Shown in pieces: positions 8,335 to 16,886 of a stretch of DNA of 64,000 nt; positions within the stretch are counted from its first letter, which is position 1, and each line of letters begins with the position of its first letter. Origin of the DNA: Plantimonas leprariae. GTDB lineage: Bacteria > Pseudomonadota > Alphaproteobacteria > Rhizobiales > Rhizobiaceae. A program made the translations under genes and the position numbers. Under the pieces are notes generated by a model. It ran no database searches, was not told where the DNA came from, and was given only the letters and a program-made list of their open reading frames with translations. The stretch is taken from NCBI RefSeq assembly GCF_008802405.1, contig NZ_VZDO01000003.1, positions 295,392 through 359,391 on the forward strand, in the 5' to 3' direction.

Positions 8335-9063
8335 ATGCGCAGGACCGCCCTTCTCATCCCGATGCTGCTGTTCCCGCTGGTTCCCGGCTGCGGGGCCCTT
8401 GCCGAACCGGCGGGGGATGCGGCGCGCACGCTCGACACCGCCGGCGTCGAACGGGTCGTCGTCACCGGCGAGGCCAGCCGCTTGACTCTCACCAGCGACC
8501 CGGCGCGGCCGCTCCGCGCCGAACTCGGGGCCACGCGCGCCGGCGGGCTGTCGCGCTGGCTCGCCGGCTGGTCGTCGACGTGGTTCGCCGACGACTGCGC
8601 GGCGACGGGCACGATGCGCCGGGACGGGGCTCGGCTGCTGGTCGACGTGCCGGACGCGTTCGGCCTGTCGCGCTGCGAGGTGCGGCTGACCGCCAACCTG
8701 CCTGCCGGCACCGCCCTCGACATCCGGCAACACGCGGTGCTGGCCGTGCTCGGCGGCGATTTCGCCTCGGTCGCGGTCGAGGCCGACGCAGCGGACGTCT
8801 CGCTCGACGGCAGCAGCCGCGCCGTCGCGCTGAAGGCCAGGGCGATGCGTGCCCGCCTCGATTTCCAGGCGGTCGCCGGCGCGGAATCGGTGTCGCTCGA
8901 GGCGAAGGCGCTCGACGCGGCGCTCCGTTTCGACGGCGCGCCGCCGATCAGCTACACGGTGGACGCGAAGGCCTCGTTCGTCGACAGCGCGCTGCCCGAC
9001 GCGCCGAACGCCCGGCCCACCGTGAGGATCAAGGGCGATTTCGTGCGCGCGACGATTCGTTGA
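8335..9063 (+). CDS. Predicted secreted lipoprotein with DUF4097-like repeats
   Basis: A 242-residue protein whose N-terminus is a lipoprotein-type signal (LLIPMLLFPLVPGC, cleavage before Cys19). The remainder is a series of short alternating beta strands (VERVVVTGEASRLTLTSD, ARLLVDVPDAFGLSRCEVRLTANLPAGTALDIRQ, VAVEADAADVSLDGSS, VALKARAMRARLDFQAV), the pattern of DUF4097/adhesin-like beta-helical proteins. AGGAGG sits just before the ATG. The divergent AraC-type membrane regulator is the likely controller. The family assignment rests on the strand pattern, not a definite motif, and no function can be given. Confidence 0.65.
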   Translation: MRRTALLIPMLLFPLVPGCGALAEPAGDAARTLDTAGVERVVVTGEASRLTLTSDPARPLRAELGATRAGGLSRWLAGWSSTWFADDCAATGTMRRDGARLLVDVPDAFGLSRCEVRLTANLPAGTALDIRQHAVLAVLGGDFASVAVEADAADVSLDGSSRAVALKARAMRARLDFQAVAGAESVSLEAKALDAALRFDGAPPISYTVDAKASFVDSALPDAPNARPTVRIKGDFVRATIR

Positions 9064-9072
9064 GCGGGGGCG

Positions 9073-9876
9073 TCAGAGGTCGAGCGTCACCGAGACGGGG
9101 ACGTGGTCGCTCGGCCGCTCCCAGCCGCGCGCCTCCTTCAGGACGTGGTGCCCGGTCAGCAGCGGCACGAGGTCGTTCGAGCCCCAGACATGGTCGAGCC
9201 GCCGGCCCTTGTCGGCGGCGCGCCAGTCGGCGGAGCGATAGCTCCACCAGGTGTAGAGCTTCTCCTCCATCGGCACGCGCGCCCGGACGAGATCGGCCCA
9301 GCCGCCGTCCTGCATGGCGAGGAGCAGCCCTTCCGTCTCGACCGGCGTGTGCGAGACGATCTTGAGGAGTTGGCGGTGCGACCAGACGTCGGTCTCGTAG
9401 GGGGCGATGTTGAGGTCGCCGACGAGGATCGCCGAGGTCTCGGCTTCCGCGAAGCTCGTCACGCGCCGCATCTCCTCGATGAAGTCGAGCTTGTGGCGGA
9501 ACTTGTCGTTCGCCGCCGGGTCCGGCTCGTCGCCGCCGGCAGGGACGTAGAAATTGTGGATGCGGATGCGCTTCCCTCCCGCCTCCACCAGCACCGACAG
9601 GTGCCGGGCGTGCTCGATGCCGCAGAACACCTGCCGCACCTCGCCGGCAAGCGGCCGTTTCGAGAGCGTCGCGACGCCGTGATAGCCCTTCTGTCCGTAG
9701 ACCGCGACGTGCGCGTAGCCGAGCGCCCGGAAGGCATCGGCCGGGAAGAGTTCGTCGGGGCATTTCGTTTCCTGCAGGCACAGGACGTCCGGCGCGTGCT
9801 CGGTGAGGTAGCGCTCCACGATGCCCTGCCGGAGGCGCACGGAGTTGATGTTCCAAGTGGCGACGGTGAAGGGCAT
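9073..9876 (-). CDS. xthA: Exodeoxyribonuclease III
   Basis: A 267-residue AP endonuclease/3'-5' exonuclease of the ExoIII/APE1 family, acting in base-excision repair. The family signature residues are all present: WNINSVR, LQETKCPDELFP (metal-binding Glu34), GDLNIAPYETDV (catalytic Asp/Asn), WWSYRS, RRLDHVWGS and the terminal SDHVPVSVTLDL with the Asp-His pair. Length is typical (E. coli 268). ATG 9876 gives the canonical start MPFTVATWNINS; the longer frame upstream is low-complexity. It is convergent with the lipoprotein gene, leaving 9 bp. Confidence 0.95.
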   Translation of the reverse strand: MPFTVATWNINSVRLRQGIVERYLTEHAPDVLCLQETKCPDELFPADAFRALGYAHVAVYGQKGYHGVATLSKRPLAGEVRQVFCGIEHARHLSVLVEAGGKRIRIHNFYVPAGGDEPDPAANDKFRHKLDFIEEMRRVTSFAEAETSAILVGDLNIAPYETDVWSHRQLLKIVSHTPVETEGLLLAMQDGGWADLVRARVPMEEKLYTWWSYRSADWRAADKGRRLDHVWGSNDLVPLLTGHHVLKEARGWERPSDHVPVSVTLDL

Positions 9877-10144
9877 GGGGCGCGGGTCCGGCGGGATGGC
9901 GGCCGTCTTATGGGGGCGGCCGGCACGGCACGCAAGGCGACCACCCGACGAGCATCCCGTCGCACCGTCCGATACCGGGTGCGGGCGCCTTGTGGGAAGC
10001 GGTCGGTCCGCTTCCTGGAGCGTTCTTGCAGGATTCTGCCATTTGCTGGATTGCAGCAAACTGTCCGGCAAACGACCAAGTTGCGGCACAATGTGCCGTG
10101 TCGAAGTCTGCGTCGAGGGTTTGCGGACCGCGGGCGGGTACAAG
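9877..10144. other. Non-coding gap with two inverted repeats
   Basis: This 268-bp stretch upstream of xthA shows no convincing gene. It holds TTTGCTG-GATTG-CAGCAAA (10042-10060) and CGGCAC-AAT-GTGCCG (10084-10098), both perfect inverted repeats. They may be operators or remnants; neither looks like a terminator because no T-run follows. Confidence 0.4.
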
Positions 10145-11152
10145 CTATGCGGGATCGAGCCGGACGAGATCGCCGCCCTCGCTGCGCAGCCGAGACAGAT
10201 AGGCGGCATGGTCGAGCACCTGATAGGGGAAATACAGTCCGGCAGGTGTCGGTGGCGCTCCGTCCAATCCGGCCAAACGCTCCAGGATCATGCTGACGCC
10301 GATCGCCGTCAGTGGCGCTGCGCCGCCGGGATGAAAGACCGCGTGCCGCGTTCGCAGCGGGCTTCCGTGGCGATCGACGCCCTCCAATCGGATGATGATC
10401 TCCGTTGACTTCGCTCCGCCGCGACGGCGGGTCGAACTGAGGCCGGTCGCGATATCGAACCGCACGTTCCCCGCACCGGTCTCCGCGGCAAGGCCCGTCA
10501 CGTCGATGGAGGAGAAGCCGGATGCGACCATGTCGGTACCGTCGATCGCGGGGAAGGTTGTCCTGGCGTCGTCGCCTTGACGCCATACCCACGCCCCTTT
10601 GCGCCGCGCGAGCGCCGCGGGCATCATTCTCGACAGCCGCTCGAAATCCTCCGCAACCGCCGGTCCACCGGTATCCTGCCCATCGACTAGGGCGCCGATC
10701 GCGATGTCGTCGACGCGCTCGAATGCCGCCACCGCGGCGAGCGTCGCGACCGTGGTCGCACCGACCAGCCATTCATAGCCCAGGACGATGGCGGCGCTTG
10801 CCGGCTTGTGCATGAAGGTCGCGATCTCGGGCGCGATCTCGTAGACGCCCGACGATATGCCGAGATGGGGAATGCCGCGCGCATGGGCAAAGCGCAGGCT
10901 GGCAAGACGGGCGTCGCCGTAAAGGACGGCCACGGCGCCGACCGATCGCTTCCCGAGCCCGAGGTCGTCGGCTGTCGGATCGATCGCAACGCCCTCAGCG
11001 TGTCCGATCTCGCGCGCCGCCGCTTCCGCCTTGACGAGGTCGCGGCCGCCGATGAGCAACGGCTGTTCGGGGTGCCCGGCGCGCAGGGCTTTGGCCGTGA
11101 GCGTGCCGATCGCCCCCGAACCGCCCATCAGCAGAATGGCGTGGTTGGGCAT
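10145..11152 (-). CDS. Saccharopine dehydrogenase-like NAD(P)-binding protein
   Basis: A 335-residue protein with an N-terminal Rossmann motif, ILLMGGSGAIGTLTAKALRAGHP, followed by LLIGGRDLVKAEAAARE, which is how trans-acting saccharopine dehydrogenase/enoyl-reductase family proteins begin. The later part (GHPLRTRHAVFHPGG-like region, LTAIGVSMILERLAG, GLYFPYQVLD) matches short SDH-like oxidoreductases whose substrates are unknown. It is divergent from a TetR gene, and the 85-bp gap contains two symmetrical operators, so the enzyme is very probably the TetR protein's target and may act on a xenobiotic or lipid-like compound. That last step is inference. Confidence 0.75.
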   Translation of the reverse strand: MPNHAILLMGGSGAIGTLTAKALRAGHPEQPLLIGGRDLVKAEAAAREIGHAEGVAIDPTADDLGLGKRSVGAVAVLYGDARLASLRFAHARGIPHLGISSGVYEIAPEIATFMHKPASAAIVLGYEWLVGATTVATLAAVAAFERVDDIAIGALVDGQDTGGPAVAEDFERLSRMMPAALARRKGAWVWRQGDDARTTFPAIDGTDMVASGFSSIDVTGLAAETGAGNVRFDIATGLSSTRRRGGAKSTEIIIRLEGVDRHGSPLRTRHAVFHPGGAAPLTAIGVSMILERLAGLDGAPPTPAGLYFPYQVLDHAAYLSRLRSEGGDLVRLDPA

Positions 11153-11178
11153 TGGATATCCTCCACTCGCGTGTAATA

Positions 11179-11221
11179 AGCTACTTATGGTAGGTTATGC
11201 GGTGACCTACCATAAGTAGGT
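11179..11221. promoter_or_regulatory. Paired TetR-type operators
   Basis: CTACTTATGGTAGGT (11181-11195) and ACCTACCATAAGTAG (11205-11219) are exact reverse complements separated by 9 bp. Each arm is itself a palindrome: ACCTAC-CATAA-GTAGGT (11205-11221) is perfect, and AGCTAC-TTATG-GTAGGT (11179-11195) has one mismatched pair. This fits two TetR dimers about 26 bp apart, between the divergent starts at 11152 and 11238 where both promoters must lie. Confidence 0.75.
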
Positions 11222-11237
11222 TTGCAACGGAGAAGCG

Positions 11238-11840
11238 ATGCGTCCCGAAGAACGCGACCGGACCGCGGCGCCCCAGCGCCGGCTGCCGAAGGCAGACCGG
11301 CGACGTCAGTTGCTCGCCACGGCGCTCGCGATCGTGCGCGACGAGGGTGCGGATCGTTTGACGCTCGGTCAGCTCGCCGTGCGGGCGAAGATCTCGAAGC
11401 CTGTCGTATACGACCACTTCCAGACGCGATCGGCGCTGCTGATTGCGCTCTACGAATGGATCGACGCCGAACGGATTCGTGCCTTCCGCGACGCGATGGC
11501 CGTTGGCGAGCGCACGCGAGAGGAAACGATCGGCTTGCTGGCTTCGGCCTATCTTCGCTGCGCATCAGACATGACCGGCGAGTTCCACGTCGTCGGCGCG
11601 GCCTTGGCAGGAAGCGATCAGAAGGCGATCTATCAGACGCTTCTGGATCGGTCGGTTGAGATGTTCGTCGCCGTGCTCGAACCGTTCGACACGTTTCCGG
11701 ATCGGGAACTGGAGCGACGCTGCATCGGGCTTGTCGGATCCGGCGAGGCCTTGTCGGCAGCGATGGTTCGCGGGCTGCTGGGCGACGCGGACGCCATCAC
11801 CGTATACGCGTCGTTGATCGCAGGAGGCTTGGCGCCGTAG
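11238..11840 (+). CDS. TetR/AcrR-family repressor
   Basis: A 200-residue repressor. The N-terminal helix-turn-helix reads RRQLLATALAIVRDEGADRLTLGQLAVRAKISKPVVYDHFQTRSALLIALYEWID, the standard TetR pattern with the recognition helix at SKPVVYDHF. The C-terminal part is an all-helical ligand and dimerisation domain. ATG 11238 follows ACGGAGAAGCG, a good ribosome-binding site. The two palindromic operators immediately upstream suggest autoregulation and co-repression of the divergent SDH-like gene. The inducer is unknown. Confidence 0.88.
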   Translation: MRPEERDRTAAPQRRLPKADRRRQLLATALAIVRDEGADRLTLGQLAVRAKISKPVVYDHFQTRSALLIALYEWIDAERIRAFRDAMAVGERTREETIGLLASAYLRCASDMTGEFHVVGAALAGSDQKAIYQTLLDRSVEMFVAVLEPFDTFPDRELERRCIGLVGSGEALSAAMVRGLLGDADAITVYASLIAGGLAP

Positions 11841-12133
11841 ATCGGCGCGAGGCATCGGCTGCCGCCAAGCCCCCGTGCGCCGGCCGCTCCGTCAATCGGA
11901 TGCCGGGCGAGACCAGGGGCGACGGAGCAGGCCGCAAACGCGCTCTGATCGCGAAGTAGGCGTTCCCGTCGGCTGTTCGCTGCCCAGGACGTCCAGAACG
12001 GCTTGCGACCGATGACGTGCGGGGTTGTCGCCAAACCTCGGCGCGACCGGTTCGGGGAGGCCGGTAAACGTCCTCCAACGCTTCGGAAGGATCGAAACCT
12101 AGCGGAAAGCGAGCCTGGTTCGGGCCGGCACGG

Positions 12134-12805
12134 TCACCCCCGCCAGCACCAGACGCTGGTGTGCTTGATCTCGGCGTCTTCCAGCGCGCGTGTCACCGGC
12201 ACCTCGTAGGTGGCGAGGTGTTCCAGCCTACTTTTCGGCAGGTAGGCGCGGCCGGGATCGCCGACGAGGACGGTCCGCCCCTCGCCCGCCAGCCGCGCGA
12301 GCCAGGGCGCGACCGTCGTCGCCATGCCACGGTCGAAGAACACGTCGCCGGCGAGCACCACCTCCGCCCCGATCCCGGTGCCGACGAGGTCCGCGACGAG
12401 GACGCCGAGCGCGACGCCGTTCAGTTCGGCGTTCAGCCGCATCGCCTCGCCCGCGAAGGGATCGACGTCGACCGCGAGCACGTGGGCCGCGCCCGCCATC
12501 GCCGCGGCGCAGGCCACGAGGCCGGAGCCGGAGGCGAAATCCAGGACCTCCGCGCCAAGGACGGTTTCGGGATGGTCGAGGACGTAGCGCGCCAGCGCCT
12601 GGCCGCCCGCCCAAGCGAAGGCCCAGAACGGCGGCTCGATGCCGATCGCGGCGAGTTCCTCCTCCGTCCGCAGCCAGAGGTCGTGCGCCTCGTCGGCCTG
12701 ATGGAGGCGGATTTCCGGCACGTGGGGAACGGGCAGCACCGCCGTCTGAGCGAGGACGAAGGCGCGGGCGCGCGCGGCGTCGAAGCTCGCGCCGGGCGCG
12801 TCCAC
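12134..12805 (-). CDS. ETFB lysine methyltransferase-like class I methyltransferase
   Basis: A 223-residue methyltransferase. The order of segments matches bacterial homologues of ETFBKMT/METTL20 and PrmA-like enzymes: EIRLHQADEAHDLW, PPFWAFAWAGGQALARYVL (pre-motif I), EVLDFASGSGLVACAAAMAGA (motif I), VLAVDVDPFAGEAMRLNAELNG (acidic SAM ligand), and AEVVLAGDVFFDRGMATTVAPWLARL. These enzymes methylate lysines of electron-transfer flavoprotein beta or related proteins. No etf genes are in the window. It is followed downstream by 293 bp with no recognisable gene, and the LolA-like gene lies 13 bp upstream on the same strand. Confidence 0.8.
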   Translation of the reverse strand: MDAPGASFDAARARAFVLAQTAVLPVPHVPEIRLHQADEAHDLWLRTEEELAAIGIEPPFWAFAWAGGQALARYVLDHPETVLGAEVLDFASGSGLVACAAAMAGAAHVLAVDVDPFAGEAMRLNAELNGVALGVLVADLVGTGIGAEVVLAGDVFFDRGMATTVAPWLARLAGEGRTVLVGDPGRAYLPKSRLEHLATYEVPVTRALEDAEIKHTSVWCWRG

Positions 12806-12818
12806 CCGCCGTTCGCCC

Positions 12819-13466
12819 TTACTTCCTGTTGCCGGTCTGGCCCTGGCTGATCGCGGTGTAGGGAATCTTGAACATCGAATCCTGCGCGGAGGCGCCGGTC
12901 TTGACGTTGGCGATCATCACCGTCGTGTCGCGGCCCTGCCCGTCGCGGATCGTCCACTGCCGGAGGTCGTAGGTCTTCGGGTCAAACATCATTGTGATGC
13001 GGGAGGAGCCGAAGATCGACTTGTCACCCATGACGATCGTGGTGAGGTCGGCCTCCTGCTTCACGTCCTGGATGTTGGCGCTCGACAGGTCGATCCGGTT
13101 GTCGAGCAGGAGCTTCATCGGCGTCTTCGACAGGGGATAGAGGTCCCAGGTGTTGAGCTTCCGGTTGTTCACCGCGACGTTGGCGCCGTCGGCGATGACA
13201 CGCACCGGCGTGCCGGCATAGTCGAAGCGGATCTTGCCCGGCCGCTCGATGAAGAACTTGCCTTCCGTCTGCCGGCCCTTGTCGTCGAACTGGACGAAAT
13301 CGCCGCTCATCGAGCGGATGGAGGAGAAATGGTCGGCGACGGCCTGCGCCGCGGCAGTATCGGTCGCCTGCGCTGCGGCGCGGCCGGGCAGCGAGGCGGA
13401 GCCGAGAAGCACGCCGGCCGCGAGGGCTGCGGCGGCGAGGCGGCCGAGAGTGGTGCTGGGGGTCAT
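12819..13466 (-). CDS. LolA-like outer-membrane lipoprotein carrier
   Basis: A 215-residue periplasmic protein. A signal peptide (LAAAALAAGVLLGSASLPGRAAAQ) precedes a LolA-type open beta barrel with SIRSMSGDFVQFDDKGRQTEGKFFIERPGKIRFDY, ADGANVAVNNRKLNTWDLYPLSKTPMKLLL and the late strand RQWTIRDGQGRDTTVMIANVKTG. LolA carries lipoproteins across the periplasm from LolCDE to LolB; alphaproteobacteria often have a divergent LolA-like protein in this position. ATG 13466 is chosen because it starts the signal peptide. It lies downstream of ftsK on the same strand, as lolA does in many proteobacteria. Confidence 0.87.
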   Translation of the reverse strand: MTPSTTLGRLAAAALAAGVLLGSASLPGRAAAQATDTAAAQAVADHFSSIRSMSGDFVQFDDKGRQTEGKFFIERPGKIRFDYAGTPVRVIADGANVAVNNRKLNTWDLYPLSKTPMKLLLDNRIDLSSANIQDVKQEADLTTIVMGDKSIFGSSRITMMFDPKTYDLRQWTIRDGQGRDTTVMIANVKTGASAQDSMFKIPYTAISQGQTGNRK

Positions 13467-13602
13467 CGCTTCCTCTGTTCCGGGCCGGACGGAGCAAGGC
13501 CGAGAACCTAGGCCCCGCGCATGGTGCGAGGCTTGCCGTCCGATCCCATCAGTGGTGACGCATCCTTCCGGCCGCAATAGGGCGGCGGAAAGAGGTCGCG
13601 GC

Positions 13603-13660
13603 GCCCTCACCCAACCCATCGGGGCACCCCTCTCCCGAATCGGGAGAGAGGGGAGAGTCC
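13603..13660. repeat. Intergenic palindromic repeat (RIME-like)
   Basis: Between ftsK and the lolA-like gene is a stretch beginning CCCTCACCCAACCC and ending in a hairpin with arms CTCTCCCG (13630-13637) and CGGGAGAG (13641-13648). The CCCTCACCC...CTCTCCC layout resembles dispersed intergenic palindromes common in rhizobiales genomes. Only one copy is visible here, so its repeat status is inferred from general knowledge; it might also act as an mRNA hairpin. Confidence 0.45.
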
Positions 13661-13673
13661 GCGGGCCCGGCGA

Positions 13674-16600
13674 CTACATCCGGTCCTCTTCGGTCGGCAC
13701 CAGGATCTCGCGCTTGCCGGCATGGTTGGCGGGGCCGACGATGCCTTCGCGTTCCATCCGCTCGATGATCGAGGCGGCGCGGTTGTAGCCGATCTGGAGG
13801 CGGCGCTGCACGTAGGAGGTCGAGGCCTTGCCGTCACGCAGCACCACCGCCACCGCCTGATCGTAGAGGTCGGCCGACTCCTCCATGTTGGACAGGTCGT
13901 CGCCGCCACCGGCCGCCTCGCCGCCCTTGCCGGCCTTGCCCGAAGGCGCCGAGCCGCCGTCCTCGTCCTCCTCTTCGAGGATCGAGTCCAAATATTCCGG
14001 CACGCCCTGCGACTTCAGGTGCCGGACGATGCCTTCCACCTCCTCGTCGGCGACGAAGGGGCCGTGGACGCGCTGGATGCGCCCGCCGCCGGCCATGAAC
14101 AGCATGTCGCCCTGGCCGAGGAGCTGCTCGGCGCCCTGCTCCTGCAGGATGGTGCGGGAATCGATCTTCGACGTCACCTGGAAGGAGATTCTGGTCGGGA
14201 AGTTCGCTTTGATCGTACCGGTGATGACGTCGACCGAGGGGCGCTGCGTCGCCATGATCACGTGAATGCCGGCGGCTCTGGCCATCTGCGCCAGGCGCTG
14301 GACGGTGCCCTCGATCTCCTTGCCGGCGACCATCATCAGGTCGGCCATCTCGTCGATGACCACCACGATGTAGGGGAGCGGCGACAGGTCGAACTCCTCC
14401 GACTCGAACACCGGCTCGCCGGTCTCGCGGTCGAAGCCGGTCTGGACCGTGCGCGAGATCGTCTCGCCCTTCTCCATCGCGCTCTGGAGGCGCTGGTTGA
14501 AGCCGTCGATGTTCCTGACGCCGAGCTTCGACATCTTGCGGTAGCGGTCCTCCATCTCGCGGACCGTCCACTTCAGCGCCACCACCGCCTTCTTCGGGTC
14601 GGTGACGACGGGGGCGAGCAGGTGCGGGATGCCGTCGTAGATCGAGAGCTCCAGCATCTTCGGGTCGATCATGATCATCCGGCACTCGGCCGGCGTCATC
14701 CGGTAGAGCAGCGACAGGATCATCGTGTTGATCGACACGGACTTGCCGGAGCCGGTGGTGCCGGCGACGAGGAGATGCGGCATCTTGGCCAGATCCGCGA
14801 TCACAGGCTCGCCACCGATGGTCTTGCCGAGTGCGAGCGGCAGCTTGCCCTTGTTGCCGCTGAAGGTCTCGGAGGCGATCATCTCGCGGAAATAGACGGT
14901 CTCGCGCCGCGTGTTCGGCAGTTCGATGCCGATGGCGTTTTTGCCGGGAATGACGGCGACGCGCGCCGCGATCGCCGACATCGAGCGGGCGATGTCGTCG
15001 GCGAGCCCGATGACGCGGCTCGACTTGATGCCGGGTGCGGGCTCCAGCTCGTAGAGCGTGACGACCGGACCGGGCCGCACCTCGATGATCTCGCCCTTCA
15101 CCGAGAAGTCGTCGAGGACGCCTTCGAGCAGGCGCGCATTCTCCTGCAGCGCTTCGGGGGAAAGCGTCGCGTCGCGCTGCTTCGCCTTCGGCGGGGTCAG
15201 GAGGTCGAGCGGCGGCAGCTCGAACGGCGCTTCCTCACGAAGCGGCGCATGGGCGACGGCGGCGCGTTGGAGCGACTGCGCCGAGGTCGGCTTGATGCTG
15301 CCGGCCGGAGCGACGACACGGGCCGCGCCGGGCGCTTCGGGAGCCGCCGGCCGCGCGGGTGCGGCAGGAGCGCGGGCCGCCGCGGCGCGGGGATAGCCCT
15401 CGCCACCGCGCGGCGACGCTTCCGGTTCGCTCTTGCCTTTCCGCTTGCCGGGGAAGGCGACGATGTTGGCGGCGATGCCGCCAAACCAGCCGCCGGCCGC
15501 AGCCTCCTCGGGTCGCGGCGCGTCGGTCACGCGGTCGTCGGCGCGCATCACCAGGCGGTCGTCGTCCTCGTCCTGCCCGATCGGGGCGAACTCGCGCTCG
15601 TCCATCGCGAAGGGCGGCTCGTCGCCGGCGAAATCGTCGTCCTCCGCCTCTTCGCTCGCCGGCTCGAAGGCGGCGGCAGCGGGCGCGCGTCGCGGCGCGG
15701 CGGGCGGCGCGTCGAACTGGAAGCGGTCGGGCGCATCCTTCTCGGGCGCTTCCCCTTCGTCGCCGAGCGGGTCGACGAACCCGCCGCGATACGGCGCGGC
15801 GACGCGGATCTCGCGCTGCGGCGAGGCGGGGGCGGCGGGGGTGGCGACGGGGCGCGGGGCGGCATCCGCCTCGTCGTGCCAATCGCGGAAGCGGTCGGCG
15901 AACTCGCCGGGCTCCCGGCGCTTCGATTCGTATTCGGCGCGGCGGCGCGCGAAGGCCGCCTTGGCGGAATAGACGAGGTGGGCCATCGCGCCGAAGACCA
16001 ACGCGAGACGGCCGTCGCCGTCCTCGTCGTCGCCGCTCTCGGCTTCGGCGGCGCGCCGGGCGGCCGCGGCCGCGGGGTCGGCGCGGTCGAGGAGGCCCGC
16101 GCCGTTCAGGAACAGCCAGGCGGCGGGCGCGCTCAGCATCAGGGCGAGCGCGATGCCGAGCGCGCCGGACGGATAGGCTCCGGTGGCGCTGGCAGGGAGC
16201 TTCAGGACGATGTCGCCGGCGACGCCGCCGAGGCCGATCGGCAGCGGCCAGCCGGCCGGGGCGGGCACGCAGCCGAGCGCGGCGGCGGCGAGAACCGCGC
16301 CGGCGAGCGCCAGCCAGGCGCGCCGCCCGAGCCGGTCGGTCGGCCGGCCGCGCGCGAGCAGCACGCCCCAGACGAGCGGCAGCAGCGCGACCAGCGCGGC
16401 GGCGAGGCCGAAGCACTGGAGCGCGAGGTCGGCCGCGACCGCGCCGGCCGCGCCCATCCAGTTGGCTACCGCGTTGCCGTTCGCCTGGCTCCAGGACGGA
16501 TCGGCGACGTTCCAGGTGGCGAAGGCGAAGGCGAGCCAGAGGCCGAGCCCGACCAGCGCCGCGCCGCCGGCGATCTGGCCCTGGCGCTTGAGGAAGCCCG

Positions 16601-16691
16601 GGGCTTCCGCCGTCTCCAGCGGGGCCGGCGCGGCGCGCCGCTCCGCTCCCCGCACCACCGCCGCGCCTCGCACCGTCGCCGTCACCGCCAT
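13674..16691 (-). CDS. ftsK: DNA translocase FtsK
   Basis: A 1005-residue FtsK/SpoIIIE protein that anchors at the division septum and pumps chromosome ends toward dif. Four N-terminal membrane helices lie within residues about 35-200. A low-complexity Pro/Ala/Glu-rich linker (about 200-500) follows. The motor has the beta domain [43 protein letters not shown], Walker A GTTGSGKS ending near residue 651, Walker [12 protein letters not shown] near 770 and [25 protein letters not shown]. The last 65 residues are the winged-helix gamma domain ([45 protein letters not shown]) that reads KOPS. An exact CtrA box lies 84 bp upstream. Confidence 0.97.
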   Translation of the reverse strand: MAVTATVRGAAVVRGAERRAAPAPLETAEAPGFLKRQGQIAGGAALVGLGLWLAFAFATWNVADPSWSQANGNAVANWMGAAGAVAADLALQCFGLAAALVALLPLVWGVLLARGRPTDRLGRRAWLALAGAVLAAAALGCVPAPAGWPLPIGLGGVAGDIVLKLPASATGAYPSGALGIALALMLSAPAAWLFLNGAGLLDRADPAAAAARRAAEAESGDDEDGDGRLALVFGAMAHLVYSAKAAFARRRAEYESKRREPGEFADRFRDWHDEADAAPRPVATPAAPASPQREIRVAAPYRGGFVDPLGDEGEAPEKDAPDRFQFDAPPAAPRRAPAAAAFEPASEEAEDDDFAGDEPPFAMDEREFAPIGQDEDDDRLVMRADDRVTDAPRPEEAAAGGWFGGIAANIVAFPGKRKGKSEPEASPRGGEGYPRAAAARAPAAPARPAAPEAPGAARVVAPAGSIKPTSAQSLQRAAVAHAPLREEAPFELPPLDLLTPPKAKQRDATLSPEALQENARLLEGVLDDFSVKGEIIEVRPGPVVTLYELEPAPGIKSSRVIGLADDIARSMSAIAARVAVIPGKNAIGIELPNTRRETVYFREMIASETFSGNKGKLPLALGKTIGGEPVIADLAKMPHLLVAGTTGSGKSVSINTMILSLLYRMTPAECRMIMIDPKMLELSIYDGIPHLLAPVVTDPKKAVVALKWTVREMEDRYRKMSKLGVRNIDGFNQRLQSAMEKGETISRTVQTGFDRETGEPVFESEEFDLSPLPYIVVVIDEMADLMMVAGKEIEGTVQRLAQMARAAGIHVIMATQRPSVDVITGTIKANFPTRISFQVTSKIDSRTILQEQGAEQLLGQGDMLFMAGGGRIQRVHGPFVADEEVEGIVRHLKSQGVPEYLDSILEEEDEDGGSAPSGKAGKGGEAAGGGDDLSNMEESADLYDQAVAVVLRDGKASTSYVQRRLQIGYNRAASIIERMEREGIVGPANHAGKREILVPTEEDRM

Positions 16692-16774
16692 CGTCTGCCT
16701 GCCTGCAACAAAGCCCGCCCGGCCGGGACGGAGAACCGCCCGGACCTTTTCGACGAAACCCTAAGCCGGTCTGG

Positions 16775-16789
16775 TTAAATCCCGTTTAA
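16775..16789. promoter_or_regulatory. CtrA box upstream of ftsK
   Basis: TTAA-ATCCCGT-TTAA fits the CtrA consensus TTAA-N7-TTAA exactly, and is the core of a longer inverted repeat GGTTAAA-TCCCG-TTTAACC. It lies 84 bp before the ftsK start and on the far side of the amtB terminator, so ftsK is the only sensible target. CtrA binding here would tie expression of the septal translocase to the cell cycle. Confidence 0.65.
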
Positions 16790-16831
16790 CCCTAAGCATT
16801 CGTTGCGCCACCGGCGGCGGCCGAACATGGA

Positions 16832-16863
16832 AAAGGGGCAGGCGGTCGCCCGCCTGCCCCTTT
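16832..16863 (-). terminator. Rho-independent terminator after amtB
   Basis: A perfect 14-bp stem (AAAGGGGCAGGCGG at 16832-16845 paired with 16850-16863) with the 4-base loop TCGC. On the amtB strand it ends in CCCCTTTT. It begins 23 bp after the amtB stop codon and separates glnK-amtB from the ftsK promoter. Confidence 0.85.
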
Positions 16864-16886
16864 GCGATCCCGAGCCGCGCCGCGGA

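Noticed and set aside
11841..12133. Possible gene fragment in the gap after the TetR gene
   Set aside because: Several short frames overlap on both strands, but none has a ribosome-binding site, a domain or a consistent composition. I see nothing definite in these 293 bp.
13722..16778. A 1018-codon open frame on the strand opposite ftsK
   Set aside because: It lies exactly over ftsK, is dominated by Arg, Gly, Ala, Val, Asp and His from GC-rich reverse codons, and has no domain. Long antisense frames are common at this GC content.
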